This document shows, one piece after another, positions 13,826 through 21,535 of a DNA stretch of 22,339 nucleotides; position 1 is the first letter of the stretch, and each line of letters starts with the position of its first letter. Origin of the DNA: a virus; IMG/VR virus record IMGVR_UViG_3300047461_000359, positions 1 through 22,339 of that record; one strand, given 5' to 3'. A model generated the notes under the pieces. That model was given only the letters and a program-made list of their open reading frames with translations, was not told the origin of the DNA and did no database searches. The position numbers were made by a program, and so were the translations under genes.

Positions 13826-13854
13826 GTTGTAGCACACTTATTTGGCAAAGTCAA
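13826..13854 (-). promoter_or_regulatory. Early sigma70-type promoter of the 88-residue gene
   Basis: Minus-strand TTGACT, exactly 17 bases, then TACAAC preceded by an extended TG (GTGTGCTACAAC). It lies in the short gap between the sulfotransferase stop and the 88-residue gene, with the start expected about 30 bases before the ATG. It would be read by host RNA polymerase immediately after infection. Confidence 0.72.
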
Positions 13855-13872
13855 GCACTTTTGGTATTCTAT

Positions 13873-14514
13873 CTAATAGGTGTAATTGTATTCCTTGCAA
13901 TCTCGGCGAAGTGCCTCATCAACAAGGCGCAATTCCAGCTCAGTATAGTATTGTTCATAAGAATGGTTCTCAGGAGTTTGCACGTTATATGTTGTATCCC
14001 AAAGATCACTAGGCAAATCATACATTTGACTAAATTGAGCCCATTCACTTTGTATCTCCTCAACACGAAATATAACATCTGCATCATGAGCAAAATAATA
14101 ATTATCTTTAGATCTCATTGACCCTGTTGTTGTTACCGCAAAGGGTGTATTAGGTTTGGAAAAATACTTAAATTTTAAAAAGTCTGTAAATGAATCAAAT
14201 TTTCTTGCACCCTGCACAAACGCATGAAAATGTTTTAAAAGATTATATTGTGAAACTTCTCTATGATAAGGATTTTTTACAAAAGCAACTGTCAAATAAC
14301 CTTCAGGTGCATATCTAGCAGGCAAGTGGTCAACCAATTGTATAGGCGATTCTATATTTTTAAAATCTAGTTTTTTAACAAAATGCTTATCAGGCATATC
14401 CTCAGGCATATAAACTTCAAATCTGTCAGAAGGTATTAATCGTTCTTTCATATTTGACCCCCCGTTATGAGGAATATGAATAAATGCAAGTTTCTTTTCT
14501 TTGTCTAAAATCAT
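13873..14514 (-). CDS. Sulfotransferase family protein
   Basis: 213 residues from the ATG at 14514, which overlaps the upstream stop as ATGA. A TTG at 14526 is possible but less likely. LAFIHIPHNGGSNM (9-22) occupies the place of the 5'-phosphosulfate loop, and VKNPYHREVSQYNLL (79-93) that of the 3'-phosphate motif (VRNPYxRxVS in relatives) of PAPS-dependent sulfotransferases. The usual first-loop Lys/Arg is replaced by His-Asn, so activity is not certain. The family sulfates sugars and other hydroxyl groups. It is the last gene of the leftward glycan cluster. Confidence 0.78.
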   Translation of the reverse strand: MILDKEKKLAFIHIPHNGGSNMKERLIPSDRFEVYMPEDMPDKHFVKKLDFKNIESPIQLVDHLPARYAPEGYLTVAFVKNPYHREVSQYNLLKHFHAFVQGARKFDSFTDFLKFKYFSKPNTPFAVTTTGSMRSKDNYYFAHDADVIFRVEEIQSEWAQFSQMYDLPSDLWDTTYNVQTPENHSYEQYYTELELRLVDEALRRDCKEYNYTY

Positions 14515-15074
14515 AAATATTTCCAATCTATATCAGGATATAGTTTTATAATTTGTTTACGTTCCTGTTCCCATCTCGCAAGTCTACGTCCATTGTCGTC
14601 CATCAACGTCTGGTCATGTAAATGTTCATTATCACCAAAACCTGCAAGATGTATTTCATTAACGCCTGTTTCTGCGGCATGCCACATAGCCAAAGATCCG
14701 GCTGCCATTAAAAAAGGCAGGCGTTCTTCTTTTACTGAAATAACTTGATCTTCTTTTCTTAGGTATGTCATTAGTGTATTGTTTCCTTCTCCACTAATAA
14801 CACATCCATATTGTGTATAATCATTGCTTTCATTTTGTGTATCAAATGTCTCAAAAGCAACAGCCATTTCACTTGGGATAGGCTCCCAATCGAGAAACAA
14901 ACATTGTCCGGTATAGTTGCGATAAATTTCGTGTTGTATTAGAACATCGGTTGCCACTATACATTGAAAATTAATATCTTCCTTGTATGCAAGATTGCAA
15001 CCATAGATATATTCATAGTTTGATAAATCTATATTCTTTCTTGACTTACCATTACCCAATATAATTGTTGACAT
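14511..15074 (-). CDS. Unknown protein with NGxS nucleotide-type motif (DUF115/GT42-like?)
   Basis: 187 residues. It starts MSTIILGNGKSRKNIDLSNYEYIYGCN, a pattern recalling DUF115/MptE-like proteins and GT42 sialyltransferases ('GNGPSL...' and a following 'CN'). Later LMAAGSLAMWHAAETGVNEIHLAGFGDN again fits that type of Rossmann-like transferase. The DNA encoding ILGNGKS overlaps the end of the neighbouring gene in another frame (23 bases). Position between two glycosyltransferase-like genes and a sulfotransferase suggests sugar metabolism. No confident family assignment. Confidence 0.6.
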   Translation of the reverse strand: MSTIILGNGKSRKNIDLSNYEYIYGCNLAYKEDINFQCIVATDVLIQHEIYRNYTGQCLFLDWEPIPSEMAVAFETFDTQNESNDYTQYGCVISGEGNNTLMTYLRKEDQVISVKEERLPFLMAAGSLAMWHAAETGVNEIHLAGFGDNEHLHDQTLMDDNGRRLARWEQERKQIIKLYPDIDWKYL

Positions 15075-15801
15075 AATCTAATCTACCCCGTTCTGCATCC
15101 TTAATTTTTTCCAAACAAATCTCCTGTATATCATACATCTCTTTAGCCAAAAAGTTAAGTTTTTTACTTATCAATGCGTTTGGATAATCCGATAGAGTGT
15201 GTTCTGGTTTATTTGATAAGATAAAACTAGGCGTTCCGAGAATTCTCGCTAGGGAAGAAGCAGAGCCATGATAACTAATCATTAGTTCAGTTTCAGTAAG
15301 AATATCTATAGCTTTATCTATAGGGGTGTCATAGTCCACAAAATTTACTTTATCAAATTGACTGTATAAAGGTTCCCAATTATTGTTTGTCGGATCCTTC
15401 CAAAGTTTGTGTTCAGGTTCAGGATAGTCCTTAAACTGAATCTTATTATTTTCTGTAGTAACAAAGGTAACATAACCGGAACCACCTCGCCATTCATTAA
15501 CTGATTTATAATTATGAAAAGGATGATTAGGCAGCTTAGAGTGTTGATAAGGTAAGTTTTTTGCAAATGTTGTTTTAAGCTCTACATCAGCAGTTCGTAA
15601 CATTACAAAAATAGTATGTAATCTATAAATTAAATCTTCACTGTCATCCTTCTCATACTTGTCTTTGACACCGACATCATTAAAGGATACCCAATCAAGA
15701 CGAACTTTTTCACCAGTCTTTTCCGATAAGTTATTTACATAAGAACAAGGTGAAGTCAAATCACCATATCCCGGTTTACCTTTCCATTCAACGCAAATCA
15801 T
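15052..15801 (-). CDS. Possible GT-B-type glycosyltransferase
   Basis: 249 residues. The C-terminal part (IDILTETELMISYHGSASSLARILGTPSFILSN) resembles the donor-binding end of GT-B enzymes such as GT9 heptosyltransferases ('...GxxHLAxxLGTPxv'). The N-terminus (KGKPGYGDLTSPCSYVNNLSEKTGEKVRLDW) resembles the GDxl/xxP start of such proteins. At about 250 residues it is short for a complete two-domain GT-B enzyme (usually 330 or more). Overlaps both neighbours, so co-transcribed. Assignment is tentative. Confidence 0.5.
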   Translation of the reverse strand: MICVEWKGKPGYGDLTSPCSYVNNLSEKTGEKVRLDWVSFNDVGVKDKYEKDDSEDLIYRLHTIFVMLRTADVELKTTFAKNLPYQHSKLPNHPFHNYKSVNEWRGGSGYVTFVTTENNKIQFKDYPEPEHKLWKDPTNNNWEPLYSQFDKVNFVDYDTPIDKAIDILTETELMISYHGSASSLARILGTPSFILSNKPEHTLSDYPNALISKKLNFLAKEMYDIQEICLEKIKDAERGRLDYVNNYIG

Positions 15802-16471
15802 CTAGAAATTCCTCATAATATTCACTCCATAAACTAGAGTATTCACAGTCTTTGGTTTCCTCAAACCAAGGTCCACCATCTGTGTAGTGTAATGCAAAAG
15901 GATATTCATGTCCCCCCAGATCATCATAGTAACCAACTAACCAGTTCCATTGTTCAGGCAATTTACCTATATCTTTATCTTCAATCCATTTAAACTGATG
16001 TAACTCTGCAGGAGTCATACTATTAACGTCCAGAAACTTATGGGATGGATGTTCATTGTTGAATAAGATCAAAGAACTCCAGTTCTTTCTAGGATATTGG
16101 AACTGGGATCTACCATCCATCTTTGTATTACTCTTTGGGGTATAGTCATGTTTAACTACCATTACAGCATACTTAGGATCCGCAAGGTCAAATAATTCCT
16201 TAACATCTTTGGTAAATAAGAAGTCACAGTCGCAATAAATCGACCATCCCTTAAAGTTTGATAGTGCAGGTGTTAGGAATCTAGTTAGAGAGAACTCCGT
16301 GGCAGCATCCTTATCCACAGGTCTGTCGTAGAGACCAAGAAGTCTTACGTTTTGTTGTTCAATCGGTTTTACGATTGCATTAGGTCTGTGTTTGCGGATG
16401 CTATACTCACAGACCTTGAATGCCCAATGCTCGCGGGAGTCATATCCAATCCAAATGTTCATACTTTTCAT
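15788..16471 (-). CDS. DxD glycosyltransferase (GT-A, GT8-like)
   Basis: 227 residues. IWIGYDSREHWAFKVCEYSIRKH at the start and SIYCDCDFLFTKDVKELFDL with D81-C-D83 are typical of metal-dependent GT-A enzymes related to GT8. RKNWSSLILFNNEHPSHKFL and a late ALHYTDGGPWF complete the pattern. It would transfer a sugar from a nucleotide-sugar donor; acceptor unknown. Its ATG overlaps the radical SAM stop as ATGA, so the two are translationally coupled and may act in one pathway. Confidence 0.83.
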   Translation of the reverse strand: MKSMNIWIGYDSREHWAFKVCEYSIRKHRPNAIVKPIEQQNVRLLGLYDRPVDKDAATEFSLTRFLTPALSNFKGWSIYCDCDFLFTKDVKELFDLADPKYAVMVVKHDYTPKSNTKMDGRSQFQYPRKNWSSLILFNNEHPSHKFLDVNSMTPAELHQFKWIEDKDIGKLPEQWNWLVGYYDDLGGHEYPFALHYTDGGPWFEETKDCEYSSLWSEYYEEFLDDLR

Positions 16472-17430
16472 CGCAAATTAAAGTCAGTTCCTAATATATG
16501 ATCCACTCTAGCATCTGGGTCATTACTCCAAACTAGCACTTCTGGATTATCATAAAGAAAGTCACAAGACTTACAATAATCAGGATAGTCACCCGTCCTG
16601 TGACCTTCTCGGAGTTTCTCATACTCCTCACCAAACCAAATATCTTTCAGGCTTGTGTCATCGGCATGACCGAGAACGGACTTTGCTTCATTTGGTTGTC
16701 CCATGGTCTGGCAACAGGGTGTAACAGCACCTCGATGTCCATCATTACCCCCAGAACGTATAGTAATTTCATTACTGAAAGGGCGACCGCATGTTCTTAC
16801 AGTTTCAGACTCCCTTGTATATTCGGGGTCATAATTACCGCTCCAATTGTGCATTTTCCAAATATAGCCCACAATATCTAATTTGTCAATGACATTTTTT
16901 CTGTATTGTTCTACTTCATATTGCATCTTATCATTGTCAAGAATAAGATTGTATGTGGATAATGTGCAATCACTGTCTTTGCGTTTAATAACTTCTTTTG
17001 CTTCTGTAATATTACTTTGCAATAAGTCAAAGTTATCTATATTCATCCACTCCGCATACTTATCGCGATTATAACCAATGCAACTATAACGAATAAACTT
17101 GATACCAGCATCTATTGTTTTCTCCAATAATTCGCCCTTTAAAAAAGAGCCATTTGTGTATATAAAACTATCATATCCATAGTCTGTGCAAAGTTGAACA
17201 TACTTATACAAATCCTTTGCCATTGAAGGTTCACCTGAACCCTCAAGGTTAATTACAGGATTGCCTTTCAATTGTTTAAGAATATTCTCAAACAAGTCAA
17301 GCGGCATTTTGCGTGTCCAGTCTTTGCCTCGTCCCCAAGTTTGAGGACACATTTGACAGGTGTAATTACACCCTCCAAATACTTCGATTACTGCTCTGCC
17401 TAAATTAGGAAGTTCTGTGGTCGCACTCAT
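16468..17430 (-). CDS. Radical SAM protein with SPASM-type C-terminus
   Basis: About 320 residues. The ATG at 17430 (MSATTELPNLGRAVIE) has AAGAG upstream; an ATG at 17445 would add five residues. The cluster motif CNYTCQMC (C21, C25, C28) is followed by VINLEGSGEPSM and FIYTNGSF, both typical of the core. C-terminal cysteines (TCGRPF, TPCCQT, YCKSCDFLY) fit a SPASM domain holding extra Fe-S clusters. SPASM proteins modify peptides or sugars, including oxidations and epimerisations; the substrate is unknown. The start overlaps the nuclease gene and the end overlaps the glycosyltransferase gene. Confidence 0.86.
   Translation of the reverse strand: MSATTELPNLGRAVIEVFGGCNYTCQMCPQTWGRGKDWTRKMPLDLFENILKQLKGNPVINLEGSGEPSMAKDLYKYVQLCTDYGYDSFIYTNGSFLKGELLEKTIDAGIKFIRYSCIGYNRDKYAEWMNIDNFDLLQSNITEAKEVIKRKDSDCTLSTYNLILDNDKMQYEVEQYRKNVIDKLDIVGYIWKMHNWSGNYDPEYTRESETVRTCGRPFSNEITIRSGGNDGHRGAVTPCCQTMGQPNEAKSVLGHADDTSLKDIWFGEEYEKLREGHRTGDYPDYCKSCDFLYDNPEVLVWSNDPDARVDHILGTDFNLR
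16861..16889 (-). promoter_or_regulatory. Possible internal sigma70-type promoter within the SPASM gene
   Basis: Minus-strand TTGACA, 17 bases, TATATT: a perfect -35, ideal spacing and 5/6 of the -10 box. It lies inside coding sequence about 390 bases before the glycosyltransferase gene. A chance match in AT-rich DNA is possible. Confidence 0.35.
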
Positions 17431-18070
17431 ATAGGTCTCTTGCATGTAGCAAGTCCTTCACATAATTATCTCGGCTCTCAATAAAAATTTGAGGCTCCTC
17501 ATCCTCTACTGCAATAAGAATAACTGACCTATTAATAGGCGTGCCTGTTCTTTCTTCATACATGATTGCGTATGCGGCTGCCTGTGCAAAGTAGTTTGTA
17601 ATCCATTCTTTTTTCTTAGGCTTACCTGATGTCTTAAAGTCAATTACACTTAACTTGCCATCAAACTCTGCAATACAGTCTACCCTACCAGCAAGACGTA
17701 AATGGTCGCTATAGAGAGCAATCTCCTGTGCATGTATATTATTTATTCGGTCTAACAAAGGGCGAAAACTTGTAAAGGTTGTTTTCTCTAACAGGGATAG
17801 TTTATCATATGAAACATCCTTGTTATTTAGAATATCCTCACAAAGGGCGTGTATTTTGGTTCCCCTTACAGACGCCTGTCTACTAATTTTATTAGCTGTT
17901 TCCTCACCCACACGTTTACGCCACGCAATAATTGAATCGCGTGTCTGATAGCCTAATACTGTTGTGACGGAAGGATATGCCGCCCCAGACTCGGTAAAAT
18001 ATTTTCTACTTCCATCTGAGGCGGTTTTATCTTGAGCGTAATCACTCAGCTCTTTTACATGATTGAACAT
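17405..18070 (-). CDS. PD-(D/E)XK exonuclease, MGME1/Cas4-like
   Basis: 221 residues from the ATG at 18070 (MFNHVKELSDYA). A GTG at 18085 would add five. Nuclease motifs in order: RGTKIHALCE with H74, E116, AGRVDCIAEFDGKLSVIDFKTS with D131 and D144-F-K146, then the Q163-xxx-Y167 motif in FAQAAAYAIMYE. This is the pattern of the RecB/MGME1/Cas4 nuclease superfamily, often found in marine T4-like phages. It probably processes single-stranded DNA ends in replication or recombination. It lies between phoH and the glycan genes and has a good promoter overlapping its upstream edge. Confidence 0.87.
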   Translation of the reverse strand: MFNHVKELSDYAQDKTASDGSRKYFTESGAAYPSVTTVLGYQTRDSIIAWRKRVGEETANKISRQASVRGTKIHALCEDILNNKDVSYDKLSLLEKTTFTSFRPLLDRINNIHAQEIALYSDHLRLAGRVDCIAEFDGKLSVIDFKTSGKPKKKEWITNYFAQAAAYAIMYEERTGTPINRSVILIAVEDEEPQIFIESRDNYVKDLLHARDLYECDHRTS

Positions 18071-18075
18071 AACAA

Positions 18076-18104
18076 AAAGTAACACATCTTTTATCTATTG
18101 TCAA
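18076..18104 (-). promoter_or_regulatory. Early sigma70-type promoter of the MGME1-like nuclease gene
   Basis: Minus-strand TTGACA, exactly 17 bases, then TACTTT with an extended TG (GATGTGTTACTTTT). It begins within the phoH stop codon region. The predicted start, near 18069, falls on the nuclease ATG at 18070, so the mRNA could be leaderless. It probably also drives the overlapping radical SAM and glycan genes behind it. Confidence 0.62.
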
Positions 18105-18844
18105 GAAGTATATTGTTCCTCATACTTCATTCGTGCTACTATATATTCCTTCACCAATTCTGACCTGACGATGTCGTCAGTGTCAAACTCTATTGTTCTG
18201 AAGGAAGGCATCATATCGGCAATCATCATAAACTTTTTAAGTCCGGACATGTCGCCGCGTTTGTATAAGTCTGTTTGTCTAAAGTCTCCGCAAAAAATTA
18301 CTTTACTATTTGTGCCAACACGAGTCATTATGGAGTTAATCTCCATATCATTCATGTTTTGGCATTCGTCAACAATAATAATTGCATTATCCAAAGTAAT
18401 ACCTCGGACAAAAGATGTAATCATCCACTCTAAATTTTTTTGTTGTAAAAGCCGACCAAAAGGATTTTGTTTGTCTGGGAAAAGTTCTTGACACATATCA
18501 ATGTATGGTCGCATATAAACTTCTGTCTTCTCAAGTTGGTCACCGGGTAAGTGTCCTATTTCTCGAGAAGGCACAGCAGATCTGCAAATAATTACTTTTT
18601 CGTATTGGTTGGATTTTTCTAAAACTTCTTCTAATGCCTTATATACGGCTATGAAAGTTTTACCTGTGCCCGCGGCACCATGTAGTAGGAAAGATGTGGC
18701 CTTTGAATATTGGTCAAAGAATACTTTTTGATTGTCTGTAATAGGATCAATTACATCTAAGTCTTGTAATTTTAATTTAACGCCTCCAGATTTTTTGTTT
18801 GTGTTGTCATCGGTTACTAGTTGAAGATTATTTCTTCTCGACAT
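18101..18844 (-). CDS. phoH: PhoH-family ATPase
   Basis: 247 residues. Walker A GAAGTGKT (56-63), Walker B IIIVDE (155-160) followed by CQNM, and sensor-type FCGDFRQTDL define the PhoH family, related to superfamily 1 helicases. ICRSAVPSREIGHLPGDQLEK is also typical. PhoH genes are very common in marine myoviruses. The name comes from the phosphate regulon in E. coli, but the phage role (RNA or DNA related) is not established. It follows a terminator, and no clear promoter was seen in the 45-base gap. The ribosome-binding site (AAAGG) is weak. Confidence 0.94.
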   Translation of the reverse strand: MSRRNNLQLVTDDNTNKKSGGVKLKLQDLDVIDPITDNQKVFFDQYSKATSFLLHGAAGTGKTFIAVYKALEEVLEKSNQYEKVIICRSAVPSREIGHLPGDQLEKTEVYMRPYIDMCQELFPDKQNPFGRLLQQKNLEWMITSFVRGITLDNAIIIVDECQNMNDMEINSIMTRVGTNSKVIFCGDFRQTDLYKRGDMSGLKKFMMIADMMPSFRTIEFDTDDIVRSELVKEYIVARMKYEEQYTS

Positions 18845-18864
18845 GTTCGACCTTTGTTGGAGTT

Positions 18865-18895
18865 AAAAGAAAAGGGCAGGCACAATAGCCTACCC
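18865..18895 (-). terminator. Rho-independent terminator before phoH
   Basis: Minus-strand stem GGGTAGGC/GCCTGCCC (8 pairs, one G-U) with a six-base loop, followed by TTTTCTTTT. The stem overlaps the stop codon of the 102-residue gene (18890-18892). It separates the carbamoyltransferase transcript from phoH. Confidence 0.85.
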
Positions 18896-19198
18896 CTGAG
18901 ATACGCCTCCTTTTGTTGAAGGAGAGTAAATTGGTTCAATACTTTTCATAATTTTATTTATAATTTCCCTTGCTTCATATGAGAGCAACCCGCTTTTATA
19001 TCCACGATCTAAAGCATCCAAAACAAAATGAGCAGTCATACAACGTAAATCTTCTTGTTTAAATTTTACGTTCTTTTCGCCCCATATGTTTACGCAGAAC
19101 AATGTCATCTCGATCTCCGCCTCAGTGTAAAGATTAATCTTAAAACCATTAGGGGGAGTCTTGTAATACCTCTTAGGAAGTTTAACAACATTGTCCAT
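18890..19198 (-). CDS. Unknown small protein, 102 residues
   Basis: Not recognised. The protein is helical in appearance with a basic start (MDNVVKLPKRYYKTPPNGFKINLYTEAEIEMTL) and two cysteines. It has no signal peptide or membrane segment. It begins 12 bases after the carbamoyltransferase stop, without a clear Shine-Dalgarno, and its end is merged with a terminator, so it is the last gene of that transcript. Codon usage looks like that of its neighbours, supporting a real gene. Confidence 0.7.
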   Translation of the reverse strand: MDNVVKLPKRYYKTPPNGFKINLYTEAEIEMTLFCVNIWGEKNVKFKQEDLRCMTAHFVLDALDRGYKSGLLSYEAREIINKIMKSIEPIYSPSTKGGVSQG

Positions 19199-19210
19199 AA
19201 AAGTATTTAG

Positions 19211-20629
19211 TTAAGAAAAGACTTTAACGCCATATTTTTTGTAAAAATTTTGTGCGTCATTCTTGTCATTTACCATAGGCTCACCTTTAATATTCAGTGA
19301 GGTGTTTAGTAACATAGGAGTGCCTGTCTCTTTTTTATATCGCATAAGCAATCTAAAAAGACCTGGGTGTTGTTCCTTAGTAACAGTTTGCACTCTGCTA
19401 GTGCCATCATGGTGAACAATGGCAGGATATTTATGCGGCACCTTACATCTTACAACGTATTGCATGTAAGGAGATTCAAACCCCCTAGGCACATCAAAAT
19501 ACCTGTGTGCCTCGTGTTTTAAAATTACTGGTGCAAAGGGTCTAAATTTTTGTCTTTGTTTTATCTCGTTGACCGTATCTTTTATGTGTCTGATTTGTAT
19601 ATCAGCCAAAAGGCTACGATTGCCGAGAGCACGAGGACCAAATTCAGCACGTCCGTTCGCTACTCCTACAATATTTTCAGTTAATAGAGAATCCAGTAAT
19701 TGTTCTACTGGATATCTACCCTCAATGTTGTATCCTAAATATGGAGTCTTCCAATTAAGTCTTCTTTGTTCACCGGCAGCTATAGCGCCAAGAGAAGAAC
19801 CCGCATCACCTGGGTTAGGCATTATCCAAACATGGTTGAAGTATTTATTAATAAAGCGATTTGCAAGACAGTTCAATGCACATCCACCCATAAGAACAAG
19901 ATTATCTTGATTTGTAAGTTGTTTTGTTAAAACAAGTAATTTCTCCAACTCTTCTTCATATACAATCTGTGCAGAGCAAGCCAAATCCTCGTCTCTTGCA
20001 CCCTCAAACGCTTCTCGGCAACCTCGGTGAAAGTTATACCCATTATGTAACATGAGGCGCATTTCTACACACCAACGAGGGCGTCCATAGGCTGCCATAC
20101 CCATAAGGATATATTCATCCTCATTAGGTTTCAATCCTACACGATCTGTAATAGCAGAATAAAATAATCCTAGTGATGTCGGATATTTCCGGCTATAAAG
20201 TTTTTGTAGTCCTGTTTTCCCCAGCCAAATGCTAGTAGTGTCAAACTCACCAATAGCATCAATGACCAAAATGGCAGAACTATCAAATGGACTAGTGTAG
20301 TAACCAGCCGCCGCATGACTTTCATGATGTAAACTCCATTTTACTTTTGTGTTAATACCATATTTTTTCAGATAGGATTTAGGATTCAACCATATTTCAT
20401 CCTGACCTGCATATAATTTCCTACCCGCTTTCAATATAGGGTTTTCATACCAATATACTTTTTCAGGTTCACCATAAGAGAGAGCGTCCGCAACAAGTTT
20501 ATCATTGAGATGTGCGTCATTTTTAATTCGACTATATCTTTCAGAATGACTTGCAAAAAGGATCTTATCATCTTCAACAACAGTCAAAGATGCATCATGT
20601 GTTCCTGCAGATATGCCCCACTTAATCAT
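19211..20629 (-). CDS. NodU/CmcH-type carbamoyltransferase
   Basis: 472 residues. Conserved elements: WGISAGTHDASLTVVED at the start, SLHHESHAAAGYYTSPF (H101, H102, H105), VIDAIGEFDTTSIW, LMGGCALNC, MPNPGDAGSSLGA, and the C-terminal EFGPRALGNRSLLAD and LNTSLNIKGEPMV. These define the two-domain Carbam_trans family. It moves a carbamoyl group from carbamoyl phosphate, via an adenylate, to a hydroxyl on a sugar or antibiotic. Related genes occur in other marine T4-like phages with unknown targets. The start overlaps the stop of the 34-residue gene as ATGA. Confidence 0.93.
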   Translation of the reverse strand: MIKWGISAGTHDASLTVVEDDKILFASHSERYSRIKNDAHLNDKLVADALSYGEPEKVYWYENPILKAGRKLYAGQDEIWLNPKSYLKKYGINTKVKWSLHHESHAAAGYYTSPFDSSAILVIDAIGEFDTTSIWLGKTGLQKLYSRKYPTSLGLFYSAITDRVGLKPNEDEYILMGMAAYGRPRWCVEMRLMLHNGYNFHRGCREAFEGARDEDLACSAQIVYEEELEKLLVLTKQLTNQDNLVLMGGCALNCLANRFINKYFNHVWIMPNPGDAGSSLGAIAAGEQRRLNWKTPYLGYNIEGRYPVEQLLDSLLTENIVGVANGRAEFGPRALGNRSLLADIQIRHIKDTVNEIKQRQKFRPFAPVILKHEAHRYFDVPRGFESPYMQYVVRCKVPHKYPAIVHHDGTSRVQTVTKEQHPGLFRLLMRYKKETGTPMLLNTSLNIKGEPMVNDKNDAQNFYKKYGVKVFS

Positions 20630-20730
20630 TTGTAAATAAACGGATCTTTTTTTCTGGCTTCTGCAATACGTTTTTTAACTAGCCTACGATGTTTAATTTC
20701 CTCAAGCCATGTTATAAATTTTTTGAACAT
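20626..20730 (-). CDS. 34-residue basic protein, unknown
   Basis: ATG at 20730 preceded by AAGGAG seven bases upstream; stop TGA overlaps the carbamoyltransferase ATG (ATGA). The protein begins MFKKFITWLEEIKHRRLVKK and ends RKKDPFIYK. It is a single amphipathic, basic helix with no known motif. The good ribosome-binding site, the coupled stop/start and the filled gap between two genes support a real gene. Its start overlaps the 3' end of the SGNH gene by 29 bases. It may mainly serve translational coupling. Confidence 0.68.
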   Translation of the reverse strand: MFKKFITWLEEIKHRRLVKKRIAEARKKDPFIYK

Positions 20731-21535
20731 ACTTGTGCTCCTTTAGTTGTCTTACTACTTCCCTATGAACTATAGGCCCTGGATGAGAACAATCTCTTGC
20801 TTCATCCATGTTATATCTACCAGTTACCACTGGTATAATTAGGTTTTGAATATTAGTTGCCGTATCAGCTTCCGACATGTCATCTTTCCAAGCCCAGTGA
20901 ATAGGTGTAATGCCCTTAGTCTGCCATAACAAATTACATGTAGTTACATATTGATAAAAGTCCCAGGATGCAGTTTGTCTATAAACAAGAAATCTTTTAT
21001 TGAACCATTCCTTATCTTGTTTAGCCGCTCGTTTATCCTCAATGTTAAAGTGTTCAGGATTTTGAGGCACAAAGGGTGAAATTGCACGTTCAGCATATAA
21101 AAAGTATTTTCTTAGAATTGACGGCCATTGATATATAACATATTTGGGCTTAGGAAAATTATTTTTTAAATATTGTAAGGTGTTGAAACATTGAAAGTCA
21201 GGACCAGTGCCGCCTACACCTAAGTTCATCACGGGCATATTTAATTCTTCACCTATTAAAGAATGCCAAATATCCTCTTTATGTAATCCAATACCCTCGG
21301 TGTAACTACATCCAAATGCTATTATGAATTTACTACCCTTATAGCTATCTATCTCGTTACATCTATATCCTTGATAATTATAGGTATATGTTACAGGCCG
21401 ACTATTTTTATAATAGTCAGAAATATTGTTTTGATTTCCTTCGTACATCTCCTTACTATCATCGGGGTGCCATTTACTATTTAAATTTGTATAGGGCTTT
21501 TGCCTAAAAACTATATCATTATCGTGTATTTCCAT
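20702..21535 (-). CDS. SGNH/GDSL-family hydrolase
   Basis: 277 residues from the ATG at 21535 (GGGAAG upstream). The ATG at 21553 would add six. Block I is IIAFGCSYTEGIGL with the nucleophile Ser; NLGVGGTG gives the oxyanion Gly; the C-terminal DCSHPGPIVHR supplies the Asp-x-x-His pair. Such enzymes hydrolyse or transfer acyl groups, often O-acetyl groups on polysaccharides. The context (sugar dehydrogenase, carbamoyltransferase) supports a glycan substrate. The catalytic Asn block typical of some subfamilies was not clear. Overlaps the upstream dehydrogenase gene. Confidence 0.8.
   Translation of the reverse strand: MEIHDNDIVFRQKPYTNLNSKWHPDDSKEMYEGNQNNISDYYKNSRPVTYTYNYQGYRCNEIDSYKGSKFIIAFGCSYTEGIGLHKEDIWHSLIGEELNMPVMNLGVGGTGPDFQCFNTLQYLKNNFPKPKYVIYQWPSILRKYFLYAERAISPFVPQNPEHFNIEDKRAAKQDKEWFNKRFLVYRQTASWDFYQYVTTCNLLWQTKGITPIHWAWKDDMSEADTATNIQNLIIPVVTGRYNMDEARDCSHPGPIVHREVVRQLKEHKYVQKIYNMA

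Noticed and set aside
14515-14526. TTG start four codons upstream for the sulfotransferase
   Set aside because: The ATG at 14514 forms the ATGA stop/start overlap used repeatedly in this genome.
18955-18962. Exact TATAAATA late octamer on the minus strand
   Set aside because: It lies inside the 102-residue coding region and before a terminator, so it would give a transcript ending at once. Probably chance in an Ile-Asn-Lys codon run.
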